Source: Planctomycetota bacterium (lineage in GTDB: Bacteria; Planctomycetota; Planctomycetia; Planctomycetales; Planctomycetaceae). From it: a DNA stretch of 64,000 nt. The translations under genes were made by a program, and so were the position numbers. The stretch covers positions 1 to 64,000 of the forward strand of contig JAEZFD010000066.1 of the NCBI GenBank assembly GCA_023417655.1, read 5' to 3'. Shown here in pieces: positions 35,077 through 44,525 of this stretch; the first letter of the stretch is position 1, and every line of letters begins with the position of its first letter. Below the pieces are notes generated by a model. The model saw only the letters and a list, made by a program, of their open reading frames with translations. It was not told the origin of the DNA and made no database searches.

Positions 35077-35360
35077 GAGAACTGATTGCCGTCCTGAAAA
35101 TCGAAACGAGTCTGTCGGAGATCAACTCGAAGTGAGTCGGTCATCAGTCTAGCGATCGGCCCACCAGACGCACGCGAAAAATGCCATGGAGTCGACCTTC
35201 CTTCCCGAGCCGGGTAATCTGGAAGGGTGATCTCTATCGCGAGTGAAGGTTTTCCTGCAGGTTGACATCTCTTCGCGAATTTCACTGAAGTTCAACCGAG
35301 AGTTTTCGACAGATTTCGCCACGGCCACCATTTCCGCTCATCAATGAAGGACCCGGCAGA

Positions 35361-36941
35361 ATGCACCCAGTACTGATCAATGGTGAATGGCGCCCTTCAC
35401 GAGGAAAATCATCGTTTCAGGCCATCAATCCCGCCTGTAAAGCGACGCTGCCCGGCGTGTTCCCCGTCAGTTCCTGGGAAGAAATTCGAGAGGCTCTGCA
35501 GGCGGCCCATCATGCGTTTGAAACGACACGTTACTGGCCCGGTTCGCGATTCGCAGATTTCCTGTTCGCATGTGCCGATTACGTCGAAGCACGCGGCGAC
35601 GAAATCATCGCTGCGGCGCATCTTGAGACAGCCCTGCCTGTCTCTCCCCGACTGAGGGATGCCGAGTTCCCACGCACCATCAACCAGCTCCGACAGGCAG
35701 CTCAGGCCGCAAAAGGGGGATCGTGGCGGCAGGCGACCATCGACACGGCCAACAACATCCGGTCGTTTCTGGCACCCATTGGTCCAGTCGCAGTTTTTGG
35801 ACCTAACAACTTCCCGTTCGCTTTTAACAGCATTGCCGGCGGAGACTTTGCCGCAGCAGTGGCCGCCGGAAATCCTGTGATCGCGAAAGGACATTCCTCG
35901 CATCCTGACACCACTCGACTCTTCGGAGAGGCCGTACACGCCGCCGCTGTCTCCACTGGGATGCCGCCTGGATTCGTGCAGTTGATCTATCGCACGAGTC
36001 ACGAAGATGGAGCCCGACTGGTCGCCCATCCTCTGATCGGAGCGAGTGGGTATACCGGTGCCCGCAATGCCGGTCTCTTGTTGAAAGGGGCCGCAGATCT
36101 GGCGGGCAAACCGTTCTATGCGGAACTCTCCAGCGTGAATCCAACCTATTTCCTGCCAGGAGCACTTGAAGAACGCTTTGACGAAATCGTCACGGAATAC
36201 GTCGGCAGTGCTCTGCTGGGAGCAGGACAGTTCTGCACCAATCCCGGCTTCGTCGTCCTGAAGGCCGGAAAAACGTCAGAAGACTTCATTTCCGCAGTCG
36301 CGACCAAATTTCAGGCAGCACCTGTCGGAACGTTGCTGGGAGAGGGAACTGAAGTGCATCTGCGAGCCGGCATCGTCGCCCTGCAGCGGGCCGGTGCAAC
36401 GGTCGTCACAGGAGCTCAACCTGTTGACCTGACGCGGTACTGCCACGCCAACACGCTGCTCCGGGTCAGTGGCTCAGAGTTTCTGAAGAATCCGGAAGGA
36501 CTGCAGTCCGAAGCCTTCGGGAACGCGGCGTTAATTGTGGTCGCGGCGAACGATGACGAACTGGAAGCGATCACCCGAAAACTGGAAGGAAGCCTGACCG
36601 GCTGCATTTATTCCAGCAAGTCGGGCGCTGACGATGCCCTCTACAACCGCGTCGAGGCGGTCCTGCGTTATCGGGTCGGTCGACTCTTGAATGACAAGAT
36701 GCCGACGGGTGTCACCGTCAGTCCGGCAATGAATCACGGCGGCCCATTCCCGTCAACAGGACATCCCGGCTTCACGTCAGTGGGGATCCCTGCTTCGCTG
36801 CGACGATTCGCGGTTCTGCAGTGCTATGACAACGTTCGCAATGAACGACTGCCGAAACTCCTGCAGGACGAGAACCCTGACAAAGCATGGCGTCTGGTCG
36901 ACTCGAAGTGGACCGAAGATCATGTGGTCAACAACGGCTGA
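35361..36941 (+). CDS. Aldehyde dehydrogenase, 2,5-dioxovalerate (alpha-ketoglutarate semialdehyde) type
   Basis: A 526-residue aldehyde dehydrogenase. Catalytic C292 (G-A-G-Q-F-C-T-N-P-G), general base E255 (F-Y-A-E-L-S-S-V-N-P) and the cofactor segment F-G-P-N-N-F-P-F-A-F-N are seen. The E-L-S-S-V-N-P and C-T-N-P-G blocks match enzymes that oxidise 2,5-dioxovalerate to 2-oxoglutarate at the end of the oxidative galacturonate, glucarate and pentose pathways; other semialdehydes are possible. AAGGA lies 10 bases before ATG 35361. The reader may note a sugar-acid kinase at 47939, but the other genes of such a pathway are not in the window. It ends at a long hairpin. Confidence 0.88.
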   Translation: MHPVLINGEWRPSRGKSSFQAINPACKATLPGVFPVSSWEEIREALQAAHHAFETTRYWPGSRFADFLFACADYVEARGDEIIAAAHLETALPVSPRLRDAEFPRTINQLRQAAQAAKGGSWRQATIDTANNIRSFLAPIGPVAVFGPNNFPFAFNSIAGGDFAAAVAAGNPVIAKGHSSHPDTTRLFGEAVHAAAVSTGMPPGFVQLIYRTSHEDGARLVAHPLIGASGYTGARNAGLLLKGAADLAGKPFYAELSSVNPTYFLPGALEERFDEIVTEYVGSALLGAGQFCTNPGFVVLKAGKTSEDFISAVATKFQAAPVGTLLGEGTEVHLRAGIVALQRAGATVVTGAQPVDLTRYCHANTLLRVSGSEFLKNPEGLQSEAFGNAALIVVAANDDELEAITRKLEGSLTGCIYSSKSGADDALYNRVEAVLRYRVGRLLNDKMPTGVTVSPAMNHGGPFPSTGHPGFTSVGIPASLRRFAVLQCYDNVRNERLPKLLQDENPDKAWRLVDSKWTEDHVVNNG

Positions 36942-36968
36942 TCGAACAAAGAGTGATCAGAACTGACA

Positions 36969-37004
36969 GCGGCGTGATCGTTTTTTTCGAATCGATCACG
37001 CCGC
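36969..37004. terminator. 12-bp perfect hairpin between convergent genes
   Basis: GCGGCGTGATCG pairs perfectly with CGATCACGCCGC around a 12-base loop that contains seven T. There is no T-run outside the stem on either strand, yet its position between two converging genes suggests a two-way terminator. Confidence 0.6.
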
Positions 37005-37021
37005 CTGAATTCGAGCGTCGA

Positions 37022-37759
37022 TCAGGGCAGGATCCGAACGCGGAGATTGCGGAAGTCGATCGGTGCCCCTTCTGATTCCAGGCAGAGACGCCCGGTGGCG
37101 GGAGTAGCGTCGCGTCCGCCAGAGACTTCAGCGCCATTCACCCACAGGCGAACTTCGCCGTTGATCGCGCGAACGTAGTAATGGTTCCACTCGTTGATCC
37201 CTTTACTGCGTTCTTCGCGAGGGAAGCTGCGTGAACCGTTGGCAGAAAGCGGCTCGAATGGCTTCAGACGGGAATTCCCCACTGGAAAAATGTCGCCATG
37301 CGTTGTGAACCAGTCGGACTTCTTGCCGTTTTTGGCGACATACTTTTCCTGATAGCCGTGATCGAGCATCTGGATCTCAATGCCGGTTTTCGGCAGAGCG
37401 TTACGGGGAACATTTTCGAGATGCTCTGGTGCTGCCCACAGGAACATCCCGGAGTTCCCGCCTGATTCCTGATGACGCCATTCGACTGAGATCTCGACAT
37501 TCGTGAAGGTCTCTTTGCTTTTGGTCACCCCGATCGGCTGGCCGGTGCAATGAATCAGATCCCCCTTCATCGACCACGTCTCAGGGTCACAGTTGACGTG
37601 CTCGAAGTCGGCGAGTGTAAGAGTCTTCCAACCGGGACCGGTGCCATCGATGAATGCCCGGGGGGGCGATTGAGATTCTTCCGCCTGCGTATTGCCTGCC
37701 ACAATCAGCAGCGACAACACTGTTGCCGACACAGTCATCAACGTCGTCAGACTTCTCAC
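37022..37759 (-). CDS. Exported DUF1080 protein (3-keto-disaccharide hydrolase domain)
   Basis: A 245-residue exported protein made of a signal peptide (ending near VAGNTQAEE) and one concanavalin-like DUF1080 domain, with the family blocks F-T-N-V-E-I-S-V-E-W-R, G-N-S-G-M-F-L, G-I-E-I-Q-M-L-D and W-N-H-Y-Y-V. Such domains hydrolyse 3-keto-glycosides in some bacteria and are greatly expanded in planctomycetes. I start it at the GTG at 37759, because AGGGGGA lies 7 bases upstream and this leaves a proper signal peptide; ATG 37738 and a longer frame to 37801 are alternatives. It may work with exported Gfo/Idh oxidoreductases like that at 13466, although they are not linked here. Confidence 0.9.
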   Translation of the reverse strand: MRSLTTLMTVSATVLSLLIVAGNTQAEESQSPPRAFIDGTGPGWKTLTLADFEHVNCDPETWSMKGDLIHCTGQPIGVTKSKETFTNVEISVEWRHQESGGNSGMFLWAAPEHLENVPRNALPKTGIEIQMLDHGYQEKYVAKNGKKSDWFTTHGDIFPVGNSRLKPFEPLSANGSRSFPREERSKGINEWNHYYVRAINGEVRLWVNGAEVSGGRDATPATGRLCLESEGAPIDFRNLRVRILP

Positions 37760-37944
37760 TTCGGTCCCCCTGAAAGAAGTTGTTGAAACTCTCGACCCCA
37801 TTCACTTTCGACTTGCCCACGCGATGAATGCCGCCTCAACGCCGCTCCTGAATACCAGCTCGGACAGAGGCACATCGAACACGCCCACGGCATCAGGAGC
37901 CGCCGCACAGGCTGCGTATGCAGACCTGCGCGACTCAGGTGATC

Positions 37945-38439
37945 TCAGCGACCGCGACTGATCGGGACGCCAATCATTTCCCCGTTGAAGACCTGCCGGT
38001 CGTTCACATAACCCTGAAACTGGAACTGGGCCATACGTTTCTCTTTTACGAGCGTTGTCTTGGCGCAGATGATCAGTCGACACCCAGGATAAACCGGTGC
38101 GCGGAACCGCACTTCGTTCATGCCGCCAAAGCCAAGGTAATCGCCGGCTTTGAGGATGTCATATTTACGAGCGTAGAAGCCGGCGAGCTGCGCGGCTGCC
38201 TCGCACAGGATCACACCGGGCATCAGCGGGAAGCCCGGCATGTGGCCTTTGATCCAGAACTCGTCGTCTGTGACCTCTTTAAAGCCGATCAGGCCATGGC
38301 CGACGGTATCGACGTAAACGATTCCCGACAGCTGTTCCATTTCATGTCGCTGTGGATTGACCTTGCGGATGTCATCCAGAGTAAACAGCGGTTTGTCGTA
38401 GTTGTACTTTTTATAGTCGTAAAGCGGCTCTGCAGGCAT
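37945..38439 (-). CDS. FabZ-like 3-hydroxyacyl-ACP dehydratase
   Basis: A 164-residue hot-dog fold protein. The active-site block is G-H66-M-P-G-F-P-L-M-P-G-V with E80 in I-L-C-E-A-A-A-Q, as in FabZ, which dehydrates 3-hydroxyacyl-ACP in fatty acid elongation. The first 45 residues (Y-D-Y-K-K-Y-N-Y-D-K) are unlike E. coli FabZ, and planctomycetes often have several paralogues, so it may serve a special acyl chain. No other fatty acid synthesis gene is adjacent. It is divergent from the DUF1501 gene. Confidence 0.88.
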   Translation of the reverse strand: MPAEPLYDYKKYNYDKPLFTLDDIRKVNPQRHEMEQLSGIVYVDTVGHGLIGFKEVTDDEFWIKGHMPGFPLMPGVILCEAAAQLAGFYARKYDILKAGDYLGFGGMNEVRFRAPVYPGCRLIICAKTTLVKEKRMAQFQFQGYVNDRQVFNGEMIGVPISRGR

Positions 38440-38668
38440 GGACTCCGATTCCCTTCAGGGGATCACTCGCAAAAAGCGGAAGATCACAGAATGGATGTAT
38501 GAAAACCTTCCCGCTCGCAGACTGCAAGTTCACCCAGCAAGGAAAGCAAGAATTCCGCAGTTTATGGGGCGACAACTTCCTGCCGAGAGATCGCGGAGCA
38601 ACACCGATTCTGACTTTGGGGGCAGTCACAATCGTGATAAGCTGACTGTGAGAAAGAGGTCTCTTCTC

Positions 38669-39715
38669 ATGAACTCAACCAACTCTGCTTTTCCGCTTAC
38701 ACCGGTGTCTCGCCGGGATTTTCTGGCAGTAGGAGGAGCCGGCGTGGTGGGTCTGTCTTTGAAACCAGCAGTCGCCGGGCGAGCAGGTCGTCCCGGTGCC
38801 GTCATTCAGATTCTGCTGAACGGCGGAGCCAGTCATCTTGAGACCTTCGATCCGAAGCCTCATGCCCCGCGAGAAATTCGGGGACCGCTGCATTCAATCG
38901 CGACCAGAATTCCATCTGTCAGGTTCTCGGAATGCTTACCGAGACTCGCAGATCGGGCTGATCGACTAGTCATTGTCCGATCCCTCTTTCATGAAGCGGC
39001 GCCGATTCACGAAACCGGAGACCAACTGTTACGGACAGGACATCTCGTCACCCGACATCAACGTCCTTCCACTCTGGTTGAAACCGTGCTGCAGCACTCA
39101 GGCAATCAGCGCAAGACTGCTCCCGCCGTCGAGATCAATCTGTCAGGCGGTCAGGACCATTGGAACGCAAATCAAGAGCTGCCCCAATTTCAGTCTGCCC
39201 CCGCCCGCGTCCGGGAGACATACGGACAGACCTCGTTTGGTGAGCGGTGCTGGCTCGCCGCACGAATGATTGAAGCAGGTTCGAAATACGTGCTGGTCAA
39301 CACGTTTGATACCCTCTCTGGCATCCGCACCTGGGATGCTCATGGGGATGCTGACATCGCGCCGGCCACCGTTTTCGATTACCGCGACTCTCTCGGGCCG
39401 CAACTGGATCAGGCCCTCTCTGCATTGCTGGACGACTTGCAGGTCAGCGGTCTGCTTCAGCAGACCCTTCTTCTCTGCACCGGGGAGATGGGCCGGACGC
39501 CTCGGCTCAATGAACAGGGAGGCCGCGATCACTGGACACAAGCCTGGTCCGGGCTGCTGGCCGGTGGAGGACTGGAAGGGGGACAGGTCATCGGTGAGAC
39601 AGACGAACATGGCGAGGCGATTCTGAACGAACCCTTTCCGCTCGCTCAGTTCCATGAAATGGCAGCAGGGACTCTGGGTCTGTCTCCGCTCAAGGAACCT
39701 CGTCCTGTCGCATGA
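38669..39715 (+). CDS. Tat-exported DUF1501 protein
   Basis: A 348-residue member of the DUF1501 family, related to the alkaline phosphatase/sulfatase superfamily. The start ATG 38669 (GAGG about 9 bases upstream) leads into a twin-arginine signal, V-S-R-R-D-F-L-A-V-G-G-A-G. Family blocks include L-N-G-G-A-S-H-L-E-T-F-D-P-K, N-T-F-D and the C-terminal G-E-M-G-R-T-P-R with G-R-D-H-W. At 348 residues it is shorter than the usual 420-480. It is often found next to DUF1549/DUF1553 cytochrome-like genes in planctomycetes, but here it is alone. Confidence 0.88.
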   Translation: MNSTNSAFPLTPVSRRDFLAVGGAGVVGLSLKPAVAGRAGRPGAVIQILLNGGASHLETFDPKPHAPREIRGPLHSIATRIPSVRFSECLPRLADRADRLVIVRSLFHEAAPIHETGDQLLRTGHLVTRHQRPSTLVETVLQHSGNQRKTAPAVEINLSGGQDHWNANQELPQFQSAPARVRETYGQTSFGERCWLAARMIEAGSKYVLVNTFDTLSGIRTWDAHGDADIAPATVFDYRDSLGPQLDQALSALLDDLQVSGLLQQTLLLCTGEMGRTPRLNEQGGRDHWTQAWSGLLAGGGLEGGQVIGETDEHGEAILNEPFPLAQFHEMAAGTLGLSPLKEPRPVA

Positions 39716-39718
39716 TCG

Positions 39719-39732
39719 AGAGCAGGTGCTCT
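39719..39732. terminator. Short hairpin between convergent genes
   Basis: AGAGCA-GG-TGCTCT, a 6-bp stem with a 2-base loop, 4 bp after the DUF1501 stop. It shows the same AGAGCA/TGCTCT arms as the dispersed repeat and could be a remnant of it or a simple terminator. Confidence 0.4.
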
Positions 39733-39764
39733 GACTGTTGTTCGAGATCAGGCCTGAAGCGATT

Positions 39765-41069
39765 TCAAAATCGATCGAGCCGATAGGGCTCTGGATCGAT
39801 GTGTGGAACCTGCCCGGTAATCAACTCACTGAGCAGCTTGCCCGTTGCCGTCGCTGTGGAGATGCCGATATTGCCGTGCCCTGCCGCCATCCAAGCATTC
39901 CGTAAGGACGGAATTGCACCGATCAACGGGATTCCATCACTGCTCATGGGACGCCAACCGGTCCACTTCTCTTGAACCGCACGCGTGATCGGATATTTGA
40001 GGTACTGCGAGGCACCGCGAGCAATCAGTTTCACTCGCCTCGTGCCAACGCGCGAGTTGTAACCGGCGAACTCCATAAATGCAGTCAGACGCATTGCATT
40101 TGAGAAGGGTGTGACGAGGACACGCCGTTCATCCAGCAAAAGCAGCGATTGTGGACTGGGATCGGGACGGGGAACCGTAATGGCATAGCCCTTCCCCGGT
40201 TCGATTGGAATTCGCACGTGCAGCTGATCCTGGAGAAGGCGAGACCAGGCTCCCGTGGCAAAGACGACCTGATCTACATCAAACCGGCCGGCGGTGGTCA
40301 CTACGCCGGAAATGCTGTGATCGCCCTGCTCCAGTCCGATCAGTTCGACTCTTTCCTGAATCCGGACTCCCTGCAATTCGAGTCGACGACGAAAGGCCTG
40401 CATCAACCTTTCAGGCCGAAAACGCGCTGCGCCCTCATGAGCCCAGCCCCCACAGACTCCCGGCCGCAGCACAGGTTCCTCTGCGAGAAGTTCTGCGGCA
40501 GACAGTTGTCTGGCAGTCACTCCAAATTCCTCACTGAGAAGTTGGGCGATCTTTGCGTAATCGTCAAACCGCTTCTGAGACTTATAAACCTGAATCAGTC
40601 TCCCCGTCTCCCAGTCGCAATCTGAGAGTTCACCGTCGGCGATGAGTTGCTCGTAGAGTTCTCGTGACGATTGGAGGAGCGCGACCCGCGCCTTTGCACT
40701 CTGCAACATGTCAGCCGTATTGCAGCGTCTGGCGAAGCGCCACAACCAGGTCCAGAAGTCCAGATCGAACCGCAGGTGAAGCTGCAGCGGCGAATTCTTC
40801 CGAAAGAACGTTTTCAGGACGGTCGAAACCATCCCGGGTCGGCACAACGGCAGGAGATGGCTAGGAGTCAGGACTCCACTGTTCCCGTAAGAGCAGCCCT
40901 TTCCAAATTCCCCTTTATCGATCAGCTGAACACGAGCTCCCGCTTTTGCCAGAAAGTGCGCACACGAGGCACCAATCACGCCCCCGCCGATGACGAGCAC
41001 GGCACGCCCTCCCGCCAGGGAGGTGAACCCGGACAAACCTGGATTGGAGAGCTCAAGTGGATTGTTCAA
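39765..41069 (-). CDS. FAD-dependent D-amino-acid dehydrogenase-like oxidoreductase
   Basis: A 434-residue DAO-family flavoprotein. The dinucleotide motif V-L-V-I-G-G-G-V-I-G-A-S-C-A is at residue 24-37, followed by S-Y-G-N-S-G-V-L-T-P, a block seen in DadA-type D-amino-acid dehydrogenases, and a C-terminal G-H-G-N-I-G-I-S-T-A-T. DadA oxidatively deaminates D-amino acids to keto acids and passes electrons to the respiratory chain. About 20 residues precede the FAD motif, without a signal peptide. The substrate is inference; related enzymes act on hydroxyproline or sarcosine. Confidence 0.85.
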   Translation of the reverse strand: MNNPLELSNPGLSGFTSLAGGRAVLVIGGGVIGASCAHFLAKAGARVQLIDKGEFGKGCSYGNSGVLTPSHLLPLCRPGMVSTVLKTFFRKNSPLQLHLRFDLDFWTWLWRFARRCNTADMLQSAKARVALLQSSRELYEQLIADGELSDCDWETGRLIQVYKSQKRFDDYAKIAQLLSEEFGVTARQLSAAELLAEEPVLRPGVCGGWAHEGAARFRPERLMQAFRRRLELQGVRIQERVELIGLEQGDHSISGVVTTAGRFDVDQVVFATGAWSRLLQDQLHVRIPIEPGKGYAITVPRPDPSPQSLLLLDERRVLVTPFSNAMRLTAFMEFAGYNSRVGTRRVKLIARGASQYLKYPITRAVQEKWTGWRPMSSDGIPLIGAIPSLRNAWMAAGHGNIGISTATATGKLLSELITGQVPHIDPEPYRLDRF

Positions 41070-41741
41070 TGGGTTCTCTTTTCAGTGGGCCCCCGGTAAC
41101 TCGCAAAACGGGACTCTTCAAACTGCAAGTGACTTCGACGGCCGCGGTCCAAAGTGGACCAGGCGGACTCCCCCTGCAACGCCCTGCCCAGTCCAGCCGC
41201 TGCCAGCAGACTCGAACTGACTTACAGGATCGCACGAATCATCCCCGTCAGCTCCCTTGGATTCTGTGGCAAGCAGGGAGGATACCGAACAATCAGGCCA
41301 TCCGGCATGACCCCATGTGTATCGGATCAGAAGCGACGTCACCATCAATCCAGAACCACTATTCCAACCTGTCTCAAATTAACACACTTCAATGTGAAGT
41401 TTTGACAAGACGAAGCATCAACGAGTTCCTCCACAACCAGAGATCCAAGTCGTAACCATCGACAGGAAAACACATTAATCGCGGAGATTTTTCTCCTCTG
41501 GCCGCTTGTGTGAGAAAAATCACTGCCGTCTGGCGGTCCGTCATCGGGGGATTCCAGGTGGGGTTGTAACGACCCTGAGGATCACTCCTGAAAGTCAAGG
41601 AGATCAGGTCGCGCAAACAATGCTCGGGGCATGTCATAAAGCGGTCCTGTGCATCAGTGGAATGAGTCATTTCCTGTAGGCGTCAGAGACGATAGCTCCG
41701 GTACGAAGTGCAGAACCAATGCGGCCGGGAGCTATCGCCAA
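41070..41741. other. Divergent intergenic region before the TolC-like gene
   Basis: 672 bp without a supported gene. It holds a perfect dyad ACTTCA-ATG-TGAAGT (41386-41400) followed two bases later by TTGACA (41402-41407), a possible operator and -35 element. GGAGA-TTTT-TCTCC is at 41483-41496. A -10 element at 16-18 bases from the TTGACA is not evident. Confidence 0.4.
41386..41400. promoter_or_regulatory. Perfect dyad upstream of the TolC-like gene
   Basis: ACTTCA-ATG-TGAAGT, immediately before a TTGACA hexamer. It may be a repressor operator; this is inferred from position only. Confidence 0.3.
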
Positions 41742-43802
41742 ATGGTCACTGGAAGAAAAATCGTCTTGAAAAAATGGACAGCGGTCGTCGCCATCACTTC
41801 CAGCCTTCTCGTTGGCTGTGTCCGTGATCGGAACGACGTCAAGTACGTCGGGAAGCAGAAGCGCGACCTGTATCGAGCCCACGCCACTGACGTCGCTTTC
41901 CCCAATGTCAGCACGCCCCTGCCAGAGCAAGTCGTCAGCACCGCGCCGCCTCATACGATTCTCGAAACAGACGAGATTCCGATTCGAGACGTGTCGCTGG
42001 CAGAGACGATGCAGATGGCGCTAAAGAACAGCCAGGTCATCAGATCGTCAGGAGCGTTTCTGACGCAGGGGAATACTCTGCTCAACAATCCGAACAACAT
42101 CCAGACGGAATATGATCCAGCGATCACCGCGTCAGGCGTGCTCTTCGGAAACCGTGGTGTGGAAGCGGCCCTGTCTGCATTTGATGCTCAGTTGAATGCG
42201 AGCATGCTTTGGGGCCGAAACGAAACAATCATCAACAACACCTTCACCGGGGTCGGTTTGCCTGCTCTGGCGACGATGTCGAATGAAACGGCCGCGTTCA
42301 ATGCGGCGTTGCAGAAGACGTTCGCGAACGGGGGCACGGTCAGTCTGAACCATGTTGTGAACTACCTGGGAACCAACTCGCCCGGTCAGCACTATCCGTC
42401 CTCCTATTCCGGTCTGGTCGGCGTGAACTATGGGTTGCCATTGTTGGCTGGTTCAGGGACGGAATTCACCCGAATCGCTGGTCCAATCAGCCAGTCATTC
42501 AATGGAGTGAGCGGTGTCGGCCAGGGGGTTCTGATCGCTCGTATCAACGAAGATATCTCCATTGCCAACTTCGAACTGGCTTTGCGGTATCTCGTGATGG
42601 ACGTGGAGAACGCCTATTGGGATCTGTATCTCGCTTACCGCAACTACCACACAGCAGTGACTGCCCGTGAATCCTCGCTGCTCACATGGCGAATCGCCGA
42701 CCTGCAGCTTCAGGGGGGGGTTCGAACCCGTGCGGAAGTGGCTCAGGCTCGCGACCAGTATTTCGCAACGGAAGCAGCATCGGTCAACGCCCGATCCCAG
42801 ATCTATACCGCGGAAGTTCGTCTCCGCCGGTTGATGGGATTGCCAGCGAATGATGGCTTCACCCTGCGTCCACTGGATGAACCGGTCACCGCGCAGCTGG
42901 TGCCTGACTGGTACGTCAGTCTGACGGAAGCGTTGACTCAGCGAGTGGAACTGCGGAGCCAGAAATGGAACCTGAAGAGCATGGAGCTCCAGCTCGAAGC
43001 AGCCAAGAGTCTCGTGCGACCACAGTTGAACTTCGTGTCTGGTTATCAGGTCAACGGGTTTGGTGACGACCTGCTGGGATACGACGGTCCACTGTCGACA
43101 TCGAGCTTCTATGAGAATATGACGCTCGGTGGTCATACAGGCTGGAACATGGGTCTCCAGTTCAACTGGGCCATCGGTTTCCGTGCAGCTCTGGCCCAGG
43201 TCCGTAACTATGAGTTGCGAGTCGCCAAAGCTCAGCGGGTCCTGGTGGAACAGGAAAAGGAAATCACCCTCGAACTGGCAGCATCGTTCCAGGAAGTCTC
43301 TCGTGCATTCGCAGCGGCCGAGCTGAACATGAACCGCATGATCGCCGCTCGAGAAAACGTGAAATTCCTCGAGCCAAACATCCGGGAAGGAACGATCCTC
43401 CTCGACGAACTGCTCCGTGCCCAGCTCCGTCAGGCTGAAGCCGAAGTGGCGTATTACCAGAGTCTTGTGCAGTACAATCAGGCTTTGAACGATCTGCAGT
43501 TCCGCAAAGGAACGATTCTCTCGCACAACTCGGTCTACCTGGCAGAAGGTGCCTGGCGTGAAGAAGCGTACGAAGACGCGAAGCACAATGCCGACAAACG
43601 GAATTATGCCCGCGACGCCTCTCACATCCTGCAAACCGTTCCGGAACCGTTTGCCTCGCCAGGCCCGGTTGATGCGATCTACTTCGACAATCCTGCGGCC
43701 ATGTCTCCGACCCCAGTGGAAGGAACCAATGGTCAGCCGGAACCGATTCTCCCGACGTCAGATCCTGCATTGAAGGAGATTCCGAAGAAAGAGGACGAAT
43801 AG
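41742..43802 (+). CDS. TolC-family outer-membrane efflux lipoprotein
   Basis: A 686-residue TolC/outer-membrane factor protein, the exit channel of type I secretion or tripartite efflux. A lipoprotein signal is visible: positively charged start, then A-V-V-A-I-T-S-S-L-L-V-G-C. Two long coiled-coil hairpins typical of TolC are in the regions around 290-370 (LAYRNYHTAVTARESSL, then TRAEVAQARDQYFATEAAS) and 480-600 (EKEITLELAASFQEVSRAFA). It is about 200 residues longer than TolC, mainly in the C-terminal linker. ATG 41742 has no clear ribosome site; TTG 41766 after GGAAG is an alternative. No inner-membrane pump is adjacent. It ends at a strong terminator. Confidence 0.85.
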   Translation: MVTGRKIVLKKWTAVVAITSSLLVGCVRDRNDVKYVGKQKRDLYRAHATDVAFPNVSTPLPEQVVSTAPPHTILETDEIPIRDVSLAETMQMALKNSQVIRSSGAFLTQGNTLLNNPNNIQTEYDPAITASGVLFGNRGVEAALSAFDAQLNASMLWGRNETIINNTFTGVGLPALATMSNETAAFNAALQKTFANGGTVSLNHVVNYLGTNSPGQHYPSSYSGLVGVNYGLPLLAGSGTEFTRIAGPISQSFNGVSGVGQGVLIARINEDISIANFELALRYLVMDVENAYWDLYLAYRNYHTAVTARESSLLTWRIADLQLQGGVRTRAEVAQARDQYFATEAASVNARSQIYTAEVRLRRLMGLPANDGFTLRPLDEPVTAQLVPDWYVSLTEALTQRVELRSQKWNLKSMELQLEAAKSLVRPQLNFVSGYQVNGFGDDLLGYDGPLSTSSFYENMTLGGHTGWNMGLQFNWAIGFRAALAQVRNYELRVAKAQRVLVEQEKEITLELAASFQEVSRAFAAAELNMNRMIAARENVKFLEPNIREGTILLDELLRAQLRQAEAEVAYYQSLVQYNQALNDLQFRKGTILSHNSVYLAEGAWREEAYEDAKHNADKRNYARDASHILQTVPEPFASPGPVDAIYFDNPAAMSPTPVEGTNGQPEPILPTSDPALKEIPKKEDE

Positions 43803-43869
43803 TCTCCGCCATGTCAGCGGCGAACCGCTCTAATGGCGAACTTGTCCTCTACTGAACTCTCTGATTCCG

Positions 43870-43911
43870 CGAGCCCTGCTTCCCTCAAGAAGCAGGGCTC
43901 GTTTTGTTTTT
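43870..43911 (+). terminator. Rho-independent terminator
   Basis: CGAGCCCTGCTT (43870-43881) pairs perfectly with AAGCAGGGCTCG (43890-43901), loop of 8, tail TTTTGTTTTT. It closes the TolC-like gene. Confidence 0.9.
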
Positions 43912-44145
43912 AGCAGGGGTGTTCGCGGCGGAGTCACTTGGCTGGAAGCGACTCGCTTTTCGACGCTCGACTCTTTATGAGCCGATGGCCTGTTAGAGTG
44001 AATGAGATTTGGTAACACCGATGGCAGACTTCAATTCCCTACGCCCCAAGAACCCGCAGTTCTCACATAACTCACTGGCTTGATGTCACATACGACTAAA
44101 CAATTGGCATTTTTCAGGGTGTTAAAGAAAATGAAAACTTCGCAC

Positions 44146-44174
44146 TTGAAAACGTGAAAGGTGCCCGGTACATT
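44146..44174 (+). promoter_or_regulatory. Sigma-70-type promoter for the pseudopilin gene
   Basis: TTGAAA (44146-44151), an exact 17-base spacer and TACATT (44169-44174). Each hexamer differs slightly from consensus (5/6 and 4/6). Transcription from about 44181 gives a leader of about 345 bases before ATG 44526. Confidence 0.5.
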
Positions 44175-44525
44175 CACAAACAGAGACTGAGTCTCAATAT
44201 CAAACACAGGCCATTGCTCACCTAGCCAGCCATCCTGTTTCTCTTAACAGGCAGCCCGCGAACCGCTCGATGCCCCTGCTCGTCGCAGGTGGATCATCAC
44301 GGATGCTTCTCGCGGCGCGTCGCCTCCCTGAAGCATTTCTGAATCCTGCCACCACGTCGCCGGATCGTTGTTCACTCACTGCGTCCCTTCACAGTGTTCC
44401 TTCACCGTGCAGCAACGGTTCGGCGAGACATACCCTCGTGGAGCATGATTCGAGCCACCCCCGCCAGAACTGGCGCGGGGTGAGTCGCCTTTCCGACCTT
44501 CGCTTGAATTGGACAGGAAAAGCAA

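Larger units (their letters stand above)
43803..44525. other. Intergenic region with terminator and promoter
   Basis: 723 bp. It contains a terminator at 43870, a good -35/-10 pair at 44146-44174 and a leader of about 345 bases, with GCCAG-AA-CTGGC inside a CCCC/GGGG stem near 44460-44480. I see no gene here. Confidence 0.5.

Noticed and set aside
42495..43634. A 379-codon minus-strand open frame opposite the TolC-like gene
   Set aside because: It lies inside the TolC-like coding region in antisense and shows no known domain.
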